Part shown: in pieces, positions 45,458 through 56,989 of the stretch
How the letters are laid out: each line of letters begins with the position of its first letter
Position numbering within the stretch: the stretch's first letter is position 1
Assembly: GCF_018446385.1 (NCBI RefSeq)
Contig: NC_056001.1
Coordinates: 11,526,672-11,590,671, forward strand
DNA from: Zingiber officinale
Taxonomy: Eukaryota > Streptophyta > Magnoliopsida > Zingiberales > Zingiberaceae
Direction of reading: 5' to 3'
DNA length: 64,000 nucleotides
Notes under the pieces: model-generated
Told to the model about the DNA's origin: nothing
The model's input: the letters and a program-made list of their open reading frames with translations, nothing else
Databases searched by the model: none
Made by a program: the position numbers and the translations under genes

Positions 45458-47011
45458 CGTGGGTATTGAAGTTGATCGCAGTGAGCAGCAGGGTTCACTA
45501 TAGTTGTGCTGTTCGTCTACTCTCAATCGCGTGCGCTCTGAAATCTATACAGGGACCTCTGGTTTTCAAAGACCATCATCCCTTTTCTGTGCAGTGGGAT
45601 TAGATTATGCTATTTGGTTACGATGGCACCAAAATGATTTGAGTTTTCCTTTCCTTTCACTCTAATATAGTCAATTACTTTCTACTATCTTTTAATAAAC
45701 ACTATTTAGTTTGGTGGTCTGGTTGGACCTAAAACTACGAAGAAAGAGGCAAATATGGTGGCCACAATTTGGCCTGTTACCATACTACGGCTCCACCTAA
45801 ACACAACTTCAAACTGGATTAGTTATGTTAACTTAAAAACAAATGCAAAAAAATAGTTTTCTTGCGTTCTTCACCCTTTGGATTTTCAGAATATAATTTT
45901 AGGTTTCAAAATTATCAACTTGCTTTGCAAAATTAAGAAATCAGTTTCTACATTATTATTTTATGAGCTTACAATGCCTAATGGTCTTTAAATTGTAGCC
46001 TTTAGCATTCCTTTAAGAATGATCACATTTGTGGTTTTAGTAATTGTTTTTTTTTTTTTTGCAATTTTCAACTAATAATTTTCATTTTATCAAAAAAACT
46101 TTCTTTTATAATGTCCTTGTCTATTTTGTTCTGACCTAATGTCCTTGTCTATTTTGTCCTGACATAATGTCTTGTTAATTTAAAATTAAATATTTAATTT
46201 ATATGCTCAGTGAATAATAATCATAAACATTTATTCATATTTTAACTTTGAATTTTAAATTAAAATTTAGTATTATATTATTTTTTCCCACTCTTTAGTC
46301 ATTTATTTAGTAATCGATTATAAATTAATTTTAAAATTTATCTCTTTTCATAATCTATGTAGGGAGACGTCTGCTATCATTAAATTTAAATTTAATTTCT
46401 TATAACTGTTTATTATCTTTTGTTGTCAGATTATAATTAAATCTTAATTAAAATTTAAATGAGTATAAATATCACATATTTTAAAATTTTAATATTAATT
46501 TTTAACATGTGATTAAATTTTTGTTTGATTAGGAGAGCGATGACGTACGATAGTATTTTACGAAATATATACGGACTTTGATGACTAATTAAAAAGGTAT
46601 TAGCAAATAATTTAGAGGGACGTAAACGAGCAAAAACATTAAAAAGATGATAACCAGTTTAATTTATTGGTGTTAACTACGAGATAAATTGAAAAAAAAT
46701 AGAATACTGGAGAAAAAGATATTTTTAATACTCATAAAGAAGCTTTAAAATGATAATCGATAGTTTCCCCCTACTTCAAATGCTTGAAGTTGTTAGATTA
46801 AGGTGATCCAACAAAGTTGATGATGAATCGCATCAGGAGAAGTAAACTAATAAACATGTTTAAATATTTGGATGTCGAACAATTGATAGGAGGAATGACT
46901 GCAGCTGTTTATTTTCTTTCAAAGACATTCGGTAAAAGTGGAGCTGACCATTCGAGTGCCCTTGACATTAACATGCATTTAAGTTACCTTAATCGGTATA
47001 ATTAACCTACG

Positions 47012-47463
47012 CCATGTTCTCCACGCACCCACGATTTAATTTCTAATTACGTTATATTTATAGAGATTTTTTCTTTAAACATGACTTACAATCAAAGGGA
47101 TGATGGACTTTTGAACAATCTGTCGTAAATACTTTTCGATTTATCTTAATGATCGGTAGAAAGTTTTCGTGAGATCGGACTGGTCACCTCAGATTCGATG
47201 TTACCGAGCCTGATTGATCATTTTTTTTACTCTCGGAGTTATGATGTAATAGTAATGGTACTCAGTTATCTCTCAGGTATCCACGATTTGATTTCCAGAT
47301 ATGACGTATTTATAGAAATTTTTCCTTGAAATGAGACTTACAACTAAGAGATGCTGATTTCTGGACCACCTGTCGTAAGTACTTTTCAATTTATCCTGAT
47401 GACAAATAGAAAACTTTCATAGGACTGAACCGATAATCCCATATTTAACATTATCCAATCTAA

Positions 47464-47465
<2 letters not shown>
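47012..47465 (+). repeat. Diverged tandem duplication of about 220 bp
   Basis: Both halves contain, in order, CCACGATTTRATTTC, TATTTATAGARATTTTT, GACTTACAA, CTGTCGTAARTACTTTTC and ATCGG/CCGAT-rich text (first from 47020, second from 47280). No coding content. Origin unknown. Confidence 0.6.

Positions 47466-47466
<1 letters not shown>

Positions 47467-47507
<41 letters not shown>
47467..47507. repeat. (TTA)n microsatellite
   Basis: About 13 uninterrupted TTA/ATT units directly after the second unit of the tandem duplication. Confidence 0.95.
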
Positions 47508-47508
<1 letters not shown>

Positions 47509-48949
47509 TCTCTTTTTCACATTTCTGAATATATAGAAACAAGTTAAACTCCCACTCGCCTTTTACCTTATCAACTAAAACAAACAGAGGAGACCACCCT
47601 GTGCTTCACCATGTAATTGTAGAACGATGAGTTCATCATCCAATCCACATTCACGCCTAAACGCTGATTCCCATGCAGGCCTTTAATGATGATGATGATT
47701 GAGGCTGCGTTTTCAGTGCCAGTTTCATGAGATGCCCACTGTCAATTTGTTGTGCTTCTTCCAGCTGGTTGCTACTAACAGCAGAGAAAGTTTAATCTGA
47801 TGAATACAAGATAGACTAAACTGAATATAACTCTCATGTTGGTTCTCTGATAACTACTGATTCACGTCTTGAATAAATGCACCAGCTAGCCACAGGAGAT
47901 TAATACTGAACTTGGAGAAAGGCTGTGTATGACAAATTTATTGGACCATGGCAGGTATACAGATTGTCATGAAAAGAGCCTGGTTGATGGCAGCGATGCT
48001 CGGTTTGTTTCTCTTCTTAATGATGATCATGACAACTTACCGGCAACTTTTACACGTGATTGGACACATATCATCTCACGAGGAGAATGTGGCACTAATA
48101 CTTAGCATGGTACCCTGTTTTGGTTAAAATTAATAATTATCATCGCCATTGTTATTAGAAATTTATTTAGATGTACTAACTAGGTCTCATCGAAAAAATT
48201 TAATATTTATGTTTTTACAGAGCACAGAACGTGACAAATTAAAATGTGGCAATTGTTGATTGATTGCAAACAAAAAAAACGATGCAAATGCAGGTGTTGG
48301 AAAATGGATGGCGGATGATCTAGCTAGGCGTCTCTATACTTAAGGAGGATGGTACGCGCTTCGTTGTGGAATTTTATTTCAGATGACCCACTTGATCTTG
48401 ATGTTGTCTAATTACTACTAGCCCACTAACCCTCTGTTAATGGTCCAGGATGAAAAAATTATTTCGAGTTTTAGTTCTGTGGAGAATCTGCGTCTTCCTA
48501 TTTTGGCGGATGGAGTTTTTCTCGATCTCAATCCTTTCTCTGCAGCTAATTAAGACAGTTTTCTTCCACTCAAGATTTTTAAAAGGTCAATATAGAAAAG
48601 GACTTTCAAAACAATATGTTCCTCATCTTTTCAACTTACCTAGCTCTTTACGATGGAGAGAGGAACTCAATAAACTATCCACAACTTCCTTAACGATGTC
48701 TATCACTTCAATCAATCACAGTCTATTCACCCTGTTTGCGACCTTCTCTGAAGGCAATACGAGTGATATTTTGAAATGCGATTTCACGTAGAGGACTTCC
48801 AAAAGTTCTCATGCATCTTTCTTCTGGCATATAATTTTTTTATATAAAAATGAAAAACTGGAAACATTGACAAACGCCTACTTTTTCTTAATTATTTATG
48901 ACACTAGTCATTAGTCAAACAATCAATTCACAGGACCTCTAATTGCTGC

Positions 48950-49678
48950 TTAACACAAATTAATTATATCAGTGAGAACAAAACAAACATGCTCGAATAC
49001 CTTGTTGATCTCTTCGTGAAACTCCATGGAATTCAACGACAAGTAGCATGCGCGCAGCTGTTCCAAATCTTTCCTCTCTCGAATTCTGTACTCCATGATC
49101 ATCTCCATCATCGACTCCATAAAATCCCCACGTGGATTTGACGACGTCTTGACGACCACCATGCTTTCGCTCAATGCTCTTGTCCCTCGTACTGGGCTCG
49201 CAGCAGTCCTCCTCGCTATCCTTGGAGAGTTCTTCCGTCGTTGCTTAGTCCGACAACGAATCGATCCCGAAGCCGATCTCCTTTCTTCTCTCTTGTCAAT
49301 TGTATCCTTCGTGTCATGCACCGGCACTTGTTTCTTCCTTGGCTCGGTCACTATAGGCGGAAGCTTAATCGCTGCTATTTCTAAGTCAGAAACAGAAGAA
49401 TTTGGATGGACGCACAGTTCTGAATCCTTTCTTCCCATGTTCGAAGAAGATTTGGCCGTCGGAGGTTGGACTGCGAGATCAGTGGCGGCGGGATTTCTTC
49501 CTTTGCTAGGGATGTAGGAGGAAGATCTGTTGAGGAGGTAGTCTTTCCGTTCTGGGTGTTGCAGTGGAGGTGCAGTTGCTGAATTAGTCTGCATTTTCGT
49601 AGCTCTGCCTAAAAATTTAAGCTTGTAGAGCCAAGAATTTGGTATCATACCAGATAGACGGACCCTATAATTTCCCAT
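48950..49678 (-). CDS. OVATE family protein (single exon)
   Basis: OVATE family proteins are plant transcription repressors that restrain organ elongation, often by binding TALE homeodomain partners. The frame is 242 residues without introns, usual for the family. It starts MGNYRVRLSGMIPNSWLYKL, the conserved N-terminal stretch seen in many members. The middle is Ser/Lys/Arg-rich and includes basic runs that could be nuclear signals. The OVATE domain is residues about 185-240: VVVKTSSNPRGDFMESMMEM, then MEYRI, DLEQLRACYLSLNS and HEEINKVFEHV. The position usually occupied by Glu-Leu-Leu before CYL is QLRA here, a mild deviation. A second OVATE-type sequence lies 920 bp away in divergent orientation. 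Confidence 0.93.
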   Translation of the reverse strand: MGNYRVRLSGMIPNSWLYKLKFLGRATKMQTNSATAPPLQHPERKDYLLNRSSSYIPSKGRNPAATDLAVQPPTAKSSSNMGRKDSELCVHPNSSVSDLEIAAIKLPPIVTEPRKKQVPVHDTKDTIDKREERRSASGSIRCRTKQRRKNSPRIARRTAASPVRGTRALSESMVVVKTSSNPRGDFMESMMEMIMEYRIRERKDLEQLRACYLSLNSMEFHEEINKVFEHVCFVLTDIINLC

Positions 49679-50598
49679 CTCTGATACCTACACGCTCAAA
49701 ACCATGGTCAGCTACATAAGCTATGGTCAGCTACATAAGCTATGAATCTCTCTCACATTATATTAAACTACTCTCTGTTCTCTCCCTCTCTGTTGGTGTG
49801 TTGTTCTGATTGTCATTGTGGAGGTTGATATAGAAGGTGGGCAGAAGACGTGCAGAGATGACCCATGGGAACATAGAGGGCTAGAATGAGAAATAGACAA
49901 ATGTAAGGGACAAATCGATGTTATTTTTTCTGAAAACAACTTCCAGACGAATCGGTTCCTCATCTTTGTATCAGGATTATCATAATTTTTAAATTTTGGA
50001 AATGGAGATAATTATGCAGTTGATGCAGAAGAAAGAGAGTGGTCCAAAGGGACCATTCTAGGTTTCAGAAGGGTTTTGTTTTTTTTTTTTTTTCCTTTTA
50101 ACATAAGGAATGTTTTCTTGGTACAAACTCACTGTAGCCGAACCGTCCCATTGTAGCATTGTAAATTGAAAACTTTCGTACGACATTGATAAAGAGAGAA
50201 ATCTTCATCAAATACTCCAATCCTATGGTGCTACCTTAATGGGCTCGTCAAGCCCAGACACATGGAGCAGTGGGCTGACTGCTGAACCCAATCTGATCGC
50301 CCATTTCGTCACTTCTAAGACTTGGTAAACTTAGCCTATGAACGGGAGGTCTAATCTGGTTTAACAACAATTCGAGCTCCACTGCCTTGCTCTTCACTCA
50401 ATACGTTCTATGGCATTTCCTTCTCCGTCAACTCTTTATCAAACGCCATCCATTTCAACCAACTACTGACATGCAAACACAAAGCTAATCTCACAAGGGA
50501 TCGAAAGTGGCATTAAACTACCAACAAAGCGACCATATTCTTCCTCTTCCTTAAACTGCACTCAACTTCATGATGCTCCCCTTATACTGCACTCCAAC
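49679..50598. other. Shared upstream region of the divergent OVATE pair
   Basis: No gene. 49704-49742 is a tandem pair of a 20-base unit (ATGGTCAGCTACATAAGCT). 50080-50095 is a poly(T) run. The region probably holds both promoters. Confidence 0.4.
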
Positions 50599-50954
50599 AT
50601 GGCGAAGAGGCAGATGCCGCACCAACGTTACTGCACGCCATTTCAGTCGTCGTCGGCAGGGGAGGTTAGTAAAAATGGAGTTAAGTTCGACGACGACACG
50701 CGGAGGCGGCGTGCCTGAGCTTCGAGAAGTATCTAGTAGAGATGATGGTGGAAGAAGGAAATGTGAGGGATCTAGCGGACGTGGAGGAGCTGCTCTTGTG
50801 TTGGAGCAACTTGAAGTCTCCTGAGTTCGTGGAGTTGGTGAGCAGGTTCTACAGGGAGCTCTGCGACGAGTTGTTCTCCACCGCCAGCGGTGATGCTGCT
50901 GCCGATGAAGAAGAAGAGCATGCGACTGCACTGTCATATGAATCCGACGTGTGA
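50599..50954 (+). CDS. Second OVATE family sequence, possible 5' frame break
   Basis: The frame ending at TGA 50952-50954 encodes CLSFEKYLVEMMVEEG, then DLADVEELLLCW and LKSPEFVELVSRFYRELCDE, an OVATE domain of the type with EEG-x-V-x-DLxDVEELL, followed by an acidic tail. In that frame no ATG lies upstream of 50739 after a TAA near 50680. The best upstream start, ATG 50599 (MAKRQMPHQRYCTPFQSSS), is in a different frame and would stop at 50717-50719, just where the domain begins. Either a one-base indel has broken the gene, or a short protein starts at 50739/50742 without the first part of the domain, or the window has a sequencing error. Confidence 0.65.
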
Positions 50955-51079
50955 TCAGAGTAACATTTGGCCACTGACGTCGGTTGAATTTGTGATTCTT
51001 TCTCTTGAAGATTCTTTTACTTAATTTTGAGAAAATGAAAAAGGCAAAAGGATATATATAAGTAGCTAGCATGGTGTGT

Positions 51080-51641
51080 TTTCTGTTTACCTATCTTTAT
51101 TGATTGAAATTAACCTGGAGACCAGAATTACTCTCCCAGGTAAATTAATTAATCTTATTAATGATTCATTTCGTCCTAATTTTGTCCTGGAATCGATCCA
51201 CAGATTCATCCTAGAATCTAAAATGAAATTTGGGATAAAATTTATTCATCGTAGTCTGAATTAGCAAATTAGTATTCATTGTAGATTTATCACGAAATTA
51301 TTATTCGTCGTCAAATTTGATCGTCCCACATTCAGTGACGAATATATTTCGTTGTCAAATCTATGATGAAAATTATTTTCATCGTCAAAATTGGGACGAA
51401 ATGTAAATTTCATCGAAGAGTTACCTAAGGGAATGTTGCGATGAATTTTATTTTATTTTTGTAGAATTAGCGATAAAAATTTGGCAACGAAGTTGAATTT
51501 TTATTGTCGCATAATTTGGCAATGGCAATTTTATGACGCAAAATATTTCATCCAGAATTCATCTCAAAATTTTTTGCGATAAAAATATTTTATAAATTCG
51601 TCACATAATTTGACCCAAAATGTGACATTTCTTTTGTAGTG
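51080..51641. mobile_element. CACTA-like terminal fragment
   Basis: Ends ...TTTCTTTTGTAGTG at 51641; the reverse complement is CACTACAAAAGAAA, a common CACTA (En/Spm) terminus. The 500 bases before it are packed with TTCGTC/GACGAA and ATTTCGTC motifs in both orientations, like CACTA subterminal repeats. The matching left end was not found, so this is a partial element or an unrecognised derivative. Confidence 0.5.
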
Positions 51642-51731
51642 AACAATTAAAAGAGGTGTAAAAATTAAACCATAAATCAACTCACTTAAGTTCCAAATTT
51701 GTTATGAGTTGAATGGTTAAACGTAAACTCA

Positions 51732-52884
51732 CACTACATAAAAAAATAGGCTTTACCGATCTAATATTTTGTCGTAATTCTATCGGTGAAGAAGTTTAGG
51801 GACGGAAAATAGTTTATTGAAAATTGATTCGTCGAAAATAATTTATTGATGGAATATAGGGTCCACCCATGATTACCGACTGATATAACGTTCCGTTGGT
51901 AAAAATTACTACAGAAAATAAATTTCTGTAGTAAAGTTTATCATCGGAAACAGAGTTTCCAACGGTAATTGCCATCAGTAAATGTCGATTTTACTGACAG
52001 AAAATATGTTTTCTGTCGATAAAAAGTTTCGATATTTACCGACGGAATACAGATTCCATCGGTATAATATCGGTAAAAGATAAAAAATTCCAAAAACCAT
52101 TTATATTTAGTATCTACTCTATTTACAATTTCCATATCTATAAAAATAACCATCACAAACGATGTTATTTCATACATTTATATCCATACAATCAAATTTC
52201 ACACAATCCACATATAAAAATATATTTTATACATCTTCACAATCCATACAAATATTTCTTACAATCCATAGTATCACAAACATAAATAAACTAATATTTA
52301 TACAAATAAGCACACTAAACTATGAAAACACTATAGAAAATATCTAAATATCCAACTATCACAAGCATATAAAACAAACAAAATCTAAACAAATCATAAT
52401 AATAGAAAAAGCTAAATTATCCAAATATCAATGAATACATCATATATGAGATAATAATAGCAAACCTATAGAAAATCAAATATGAAGATTTATATCATAT
52501 TTATATATAATTAAAATTTTTACATATATGTATAACTAATTTTGATACCTGAATAGAAATAGGCAGATGATAATGATCATCAATATGTCATTAGGCCAGG
52601 ACTCTTGAAACGTATAGTAATACAATAGTTAGAAATGAGCAGATTAAAATATCAAAACAGAATAAATATATTTTACTGGGATAAATAAAAAACAATTTTT
52701 TTGTTGAACATACTTCATAAATGGCTAATCACCACGGTCTGATGGGTCCTGAGTCTCCTATGACTCAAAACCATGTGGTGTTTGAGTTTAGGTAAAATTA
52801 GCCATGACCGCTTACATATGGGCCATGAGAGCCTCATGATCAGCTTTCCTCCGATCGTCCTCGACTCTCCTCGGCACCTTAGTG
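51732..52884. mobile_element. CACTA-like 5' end and downstream non-coding DNA
   Basis: Starts CACTACATAAAAAAATAGG and is followed by many ACCGA(C/T)GGAA and TCGGTAA motifs in both orientations to about 52075, again like CACTA subterminal repeats. The sequence then becomes AT-rich (52080-52560) and finally mixed. No transposase is seen, and the right terminus is uncertain; the LTR array starts at 52885. Confidence 0.5.
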
Positions 52885-53730
52885 TGTTAATACTCAGGGG
52901 TAGTTTTGATGTAGTTAACTAAGTTTAATTAGGTCCTGTTATGTTTGATCCTTGTGCCTAAGCGTGCAGAAGCTTAGAAACACAAGAAGTTACGTGGAAG
53001 ACATAGCTAGCGAAAAGGATAACATAGGAAGGAAGTGCATGGAATCGGTGCATCCGAAAGACGAGATGCTGCGGAAGAGTACACTGACGGATAAGAAGGG
53101 CGCGCGCGATGGTTTGAGAGACAAGAAGCAAGGGAGGAAGGCTGCTTGAAGAGAAGGTCGGAGTTGAGTTTGGGTGAGCTCAACTCCGGTTAGTTGGAGC
53201 ATCAGCCACGCGAAGAGATAAGTAAAGGAGCTGATATGCCATATGGACGACACCTTCCAGCCTTTGAAGGCGCCTTCTGATAGCTGTTAGCCGCAGATAG
53301 AGTTTTATCCACAGTGGATAAAACTTATCCGATGGAAGGCGCCTTGGATCTCATTGGAGGTGCCTTCAAGGTGCGGATAGAGTTTTCCAGGGGCTATAAA
53401 AAGATCCCTGGACCTAGGAAATAAAGCACAACTGAACTACAAGTCTTGTATTCACTTCCTAGTCATTCTGTGAGCTGTCAACGTCTATAAGAGATTACTC
53501 CGCCTTCAACAAAGGAGTTTTTCTATTAGAGTTTTCCTCAATGCATTGGATCAACAACCACCTAAGTTGTAACCAAGTAAATAGATTGTCCTCTTACTTT
53601 TCTTGAATTGTTTAGTTTTATTATTCTGTTTATTATAATTGTGTTACTAATCAAGGAAAAAGAACGAGAAGAGGTTATCTTTTTCCTTGTAGGTAATTCA
53701 CCACTTCTTGTCGGCCCCGTTGCACTAACA
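52885..53730 (+). repeat. LTR A of the gag-only element
   Basis: TGTTAATACTC ... TGCACTAACA. Contains palindromic GAAGGCGCCTTC at 53266-53277 and a second GGAAGGCGCC at 53335, the inverted repeat GTTTTATCCAC/GTGGATAAAAC between them, and a TATA box (TATAAAAAG) at 53395-53403 just downstream. Confidence 0.9.
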
Positions 53731-53732
53731 AG

Positions 53733-53744
53733 TGGTATCATAGC
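53733..53744 (+). other. Primer binding site of gag-only unit 1
   Basis: TGGTATCATAGC, one base from the plant consensus TGGTATCAGAGC, two bases inside LTR A. Unit 2 has the perfect form at 56933-56944. Confidence 0.85.
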
Positions 53745-53789
53745 CCAATTACTTCAGAAGGACTAATCGCCGACTGAACTACAAAGACG

Positions 53790-55240
53790 ATGGTCAGGCC
53801 AAGCATTTATCTGTTGAAGTTCGAGAGAGACTTCCTGCAATGGAAACGTCAGATGGAGGTATTTTTTAAAACACATTTTAAAATTCTCTTAATTATGAAA
53901 TATGATTTTGTAGCCCCCCCGGACCAACAAGGAGCTGAGAAAAACATTCATGGACAAAGAAAGAACAAGTAGACTTCGTAGCTAACGGATGAGCTGAATT
54001 CCATTTGCTGAGCGTGCTACCTCCGCAGGAAGTCAATAGAAAATCGACGCCTACGAATCAGTAAAGGATCTTTGGGAGAAGTTCTTGGAGCTATATGAAG
54101 GAACGTCCAAAGTAAAGCTTGAGAGACGAGACTGCTCTGGAACCAAATCAACAACCTCCGGATGGTAGAAGCCAAATCAGTTGTTTATTTACACGGAAGA
54201 ATCAAGGAGCTAATCACCAGATTAATGAGCCTCGGAGAAACGGTAACTAATCGAGATGCACAAAGGTATGGCTTAAATGCATTCCTAAGAGTCCCCAGGG
54301 CGTAGCACAACTGGGGGCGCATAGTTTCGTGGCCGAGAAGTCCAGGGTTCGATCCTCGGGGTGTCATTGCTTGGGGTTAGCATCCCAGCCATGCGCTTTC
54401 AGCTGTGTACCTGCATTTACCTCCCTCCATATCCGTTGGAACGACTCTAGGGGGGCCGCTGATGTGGTGGTTCCACATTTTTTTTAAATGCATTCCTAAG
54501 AACATCAAAATGGACATTTATAGTAGACTCCTACTATATCTCTAAAGATCTCGATATAAGTACATTAGAAAATCTTTTTTCCACTTTCAAATCACATTAG
54601 TCTCAGTGTGCAGGATAAAGAAAGGAACCAAGTCAGAACCTAGTATTGCAAGCCCAGAAGGGCGGACCAGATTCAGACTTCGAAGCATCCATCGACGCAG
54701 ATGAAGCATTATTGGTAAGAAAATTTAATAGATTTATTAAACCTAATAAATTCAAGTTGTAGAAGAAAAAAGACTTTCGGAGAAAAAGGAAGATTCAATG
54801 CTATAATTGCCAAGAAGAAGGGCACATCAAGGACGACTGCCCCAAATTGAAAAAGGAGAAAGACAAGGGGAAAAGATCAACAAGATCGAAGCACAAGAAT
54901 TTAAAGACAATATGGAATAAATCTTCGTCCTCCGAGTCCGAGATCAAGGCCTACGCTAGACTAGCCCTACCGGTCGACCACCAAGAAGAAGATGAAAACA
55001 GTTGAGAGATAAGCATTGATGAAGAGGGAGGATCTTCAGAAGAAAGCTTCAATGAAGGGGGAGTGTCAGAATACGAGGTAAGTAAGGTATGTGTCTTATC
55101 TTCTGAAAAGTTATTTCAATTTATTAAGATACTCTCCAAGGATTTAGTAAAACTAGAAAGAGAAAATGCTAAGATAAAACTAACCTTAGCTAATTCATGC
55201 CCCATAATAATGTATGATAATCTAAGAATATAAAAAATCT
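53790..55240 (+). pseudogene. Copia-type gag, unit 1 (with SINE insertion)
   Basis: Starts at ATG 53790 (MVRPSIYLLKFERDFLQWKR) with the gag N-terminal IMKYDFVAP block. Frameshifts and stops follow and a SINE is inserted at 54291-54483. The zinc knuckle CYNCQEEGHIKDDC (54799-54840) is intact, followed by a Lys-rich region, Ser/Glu-rich acidic stretches and a coiled-coil-like tail (ILSKDLVKLERENAKIKL). No protease motif follows. Gag is related to the element G gag at 19440-20184. Confidence 0.85.
54273..54501 (+). mobile_element. tRNA-derived SINE (family B) with 18 bp TSD and poly(T) end
   Basis: Body 54291-54483 starts GTCCCCAGGGCGTAGCACAAC, has a pol III A-box-like segment (TAGCACAACTGGGGGCGC) and B-box (GGGTTCGATCC, about 54347), and ends in a T-run. 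The 18-base duplication TTAAATGCATTCCTAAGA is perfect (54273-54290 and 54484-54501). The same target in the sister gag unit (about 57478-57496) is uninterrupted. Confidence 0.95.
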
Positions 55241-56065
55241 AAGAATAGAAAATGATAAATTGAAAGTACAACTAGAAAAATTAGGAAATGACTATGCATG
55301 TTTGAATTCGAATAGTTGTCAAAAATCAAAATTTAGAAATTATAGTAGAATCAATTGGTACATTAGAAATCACTAGGGGCAGATCAAGAAAATCCCTAGA
55401 AACTATGTACCCCTAAAATTTTTAATAAATCCAGTAGGTAGGAACCTATATTGGTTCCAAAATCTTTTTTTAGATTAAAATTCATCTCTTTTGAAATTGT
55501 CTCAATTAGAAAAATATTTTTTTTTCTATGTATTCCGAGTTAAAATTTTTTATACTATCTGATGATTTAATCTGCAAACAAAAATTTTTTTAAAAGTTTT
55601 TTTTTCTATTAGGTAATTTTTTTTTAACAAAAAGCATATTTTAAAACTTAAAATTATTTTGCAGACTTAAAATTTGAAAATTTTATTTTTTTATGATAAA
55701 ATATAATATTAACTGTTAAAAGAAATTTGAAATTAAAATTTTAAAGTAAATAGAAATTTGAAAACTTTTACTTTTGCCATTAAACTAATATTTCTTGTTA
55801 TGTTCCCCTAGAAATTTATATCAAAATTTTCTACTTGTTTATGTTATTTTTCCTTCCTTATTTTTTAATGTGATCAAAGGGGAAAAATAGGTACAAGTTA
55901 AGGGGAGTAAGGACATTCCATTTTTTTTTTACTCACTTAATTCCCATAATTTTTATCCTTATATTTATTTTTACAATTAACTTGTTTAATTTATTGCTTT
56001 ACTATATTTTTGCATTTTTAACCCTAACTTAAACTTGGGTTAATACACATAAAAAAGGAAGAGAT

Positions 56066-56930
56066 TATTAGTACTCCGGAGTAATTTTGATGTGTTCAAT
56101 TAAGTTCAGTTAGATCTTGTTATATTTGATCATTGTGTTTAAGTGTGCAGGAGCTTAGGAACATAAGAAATTGAGCAGAAGATGCAGCTAGAGAGAAGGA
56201 TGACACGGGAAGAGAGTCGACAGGCTCGGTACATTCGAAAGACGAGATGTTGCGGAAGAGTACACCGACGGATGAGAAGGACGCGCGCAGTGATCTGAGG
56301 GACAAGAAGCCAGAGAGGAAGGCTGCTCGAGGAAAAGGTCAGAGTTGGGTTCGGGTAAGTTCAACTCCGATTAGCCGGAGCATCACCCACGTGAAGAGAT
56401 CAGCAAAGGAGCTGATCTACCATATGGAAGGCGCCTTCTAGGGCTGGAAGGCGCCTTCCAGCCTTTGAAGGCTCCTTCCGATAGCCGTTAGCTGCATATA
56501 GAGTTTTATCTATAGCGGATAAAACTTATCCGATAGAAGGCGCCTTGGACCTCATTGGAGGCACCTTCAAGGTGCGGATAAAGTTTTCCAAGGGCTATAA
56601 AAATACCCTTGGACCTATGAAATAAAATACAACTGAACTACGAGTCTTGTATTCACTTCCTAGTCATTCTCTGAGCTGCCAACGTCTATAAGAGGCTACT
56701 CCACTTTCAACAAAGGAGTTTTTCTATTAGAGCTTTCCTCAACGCATTGGATTAACAACCACCTAGGTTGTAATCAAGTAAATAGATTGTCCTCTTACTT
56801 TTCTTGAATTGTTCAGTTTTATTATTCTATTTATTATAATTGTGCTACTAATCAAGGAAAAAGAACAAGACGAGGTTATCTTTTTCTTTGTAGGCAATCA
56901 CCCCTTCTTGTTGGTCCCGTTGCACCAACA
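56066..56930 (+). repeat. LTR B of the gag-only element
   Basis: Preceded by a purine tract (AAAAAAGGAAGAGAT); starts TATTAGTACTCC, probably a mutated TGTTAG, and ends GCACCAACA. Carries two GGAAGGCGCCTTC palindromes (56426-56438, 56446-56458), a third partial one, the inverted repeat GTTTTATCTATAGCGGATAAAAC in split form, and TATAAAAA at 56596-56603. Confidence 0.9.
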
Positions 56931-56932
56931 AG

Positions 56933-56944
56933 TGGTATCAGAGC
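56933..56944 (+). other. Primer binding site of gag-only unit 2
   Basis: Perfect TGGTATCAGAGC two bases after LTR B. Confidence 0.9.
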
Positions 56945-56989
56945 CCAACCACTTCAAAAGGACTAACCACCGACTGAAGTACAAAGATT

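Larger units (their letters stand above)
45458..48949. other. Intergenic region between macro-domain and OVATE genes
   Basis: 45458-45700 is the macro gene 3' untranslated region. 46112-46170 is a 29-base tandem pair (TAATGTCCTTGTCTATTTTG). 47012-47465 contains two diverged direct copies of a roughly 220 bp unit. 47467-47507 is a (TTA)n microsatellite. Open frames at 46817-47005 and 48450-48791 show no domain and are not called as genes. Confidence 0.5.

Noticed and set aside
48450-48791. 113-codon open frame
   Set aside because: No recognisable domain, low-complexity hydrophobic start, no promoter or splice context; probably chance.
49095-49517. 140-codon plus-strand frame opposite the OVATE gene
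   Set aside because: Shadow of the OVATE coding strand.
50551-51072. 173-codon minus-strand frame
   Set aside because: Arg/His/Thr-rich antisense shadow of the second OVATE sequence.
52880-52884. TAGTG before LTR A as the right end of the CACTA element at 51732
   Set aside because: Only five bases agree with the terminus; the next bases do not match the left end, and TAGTG is better explained as the LTR target duplicate.
54291-54360. Possible tRNA gene from A-box and B-box matches
   Set aside because: No cloverleaf could be drawn; the boxes belong to a SINE with TSD and poly(T) end.
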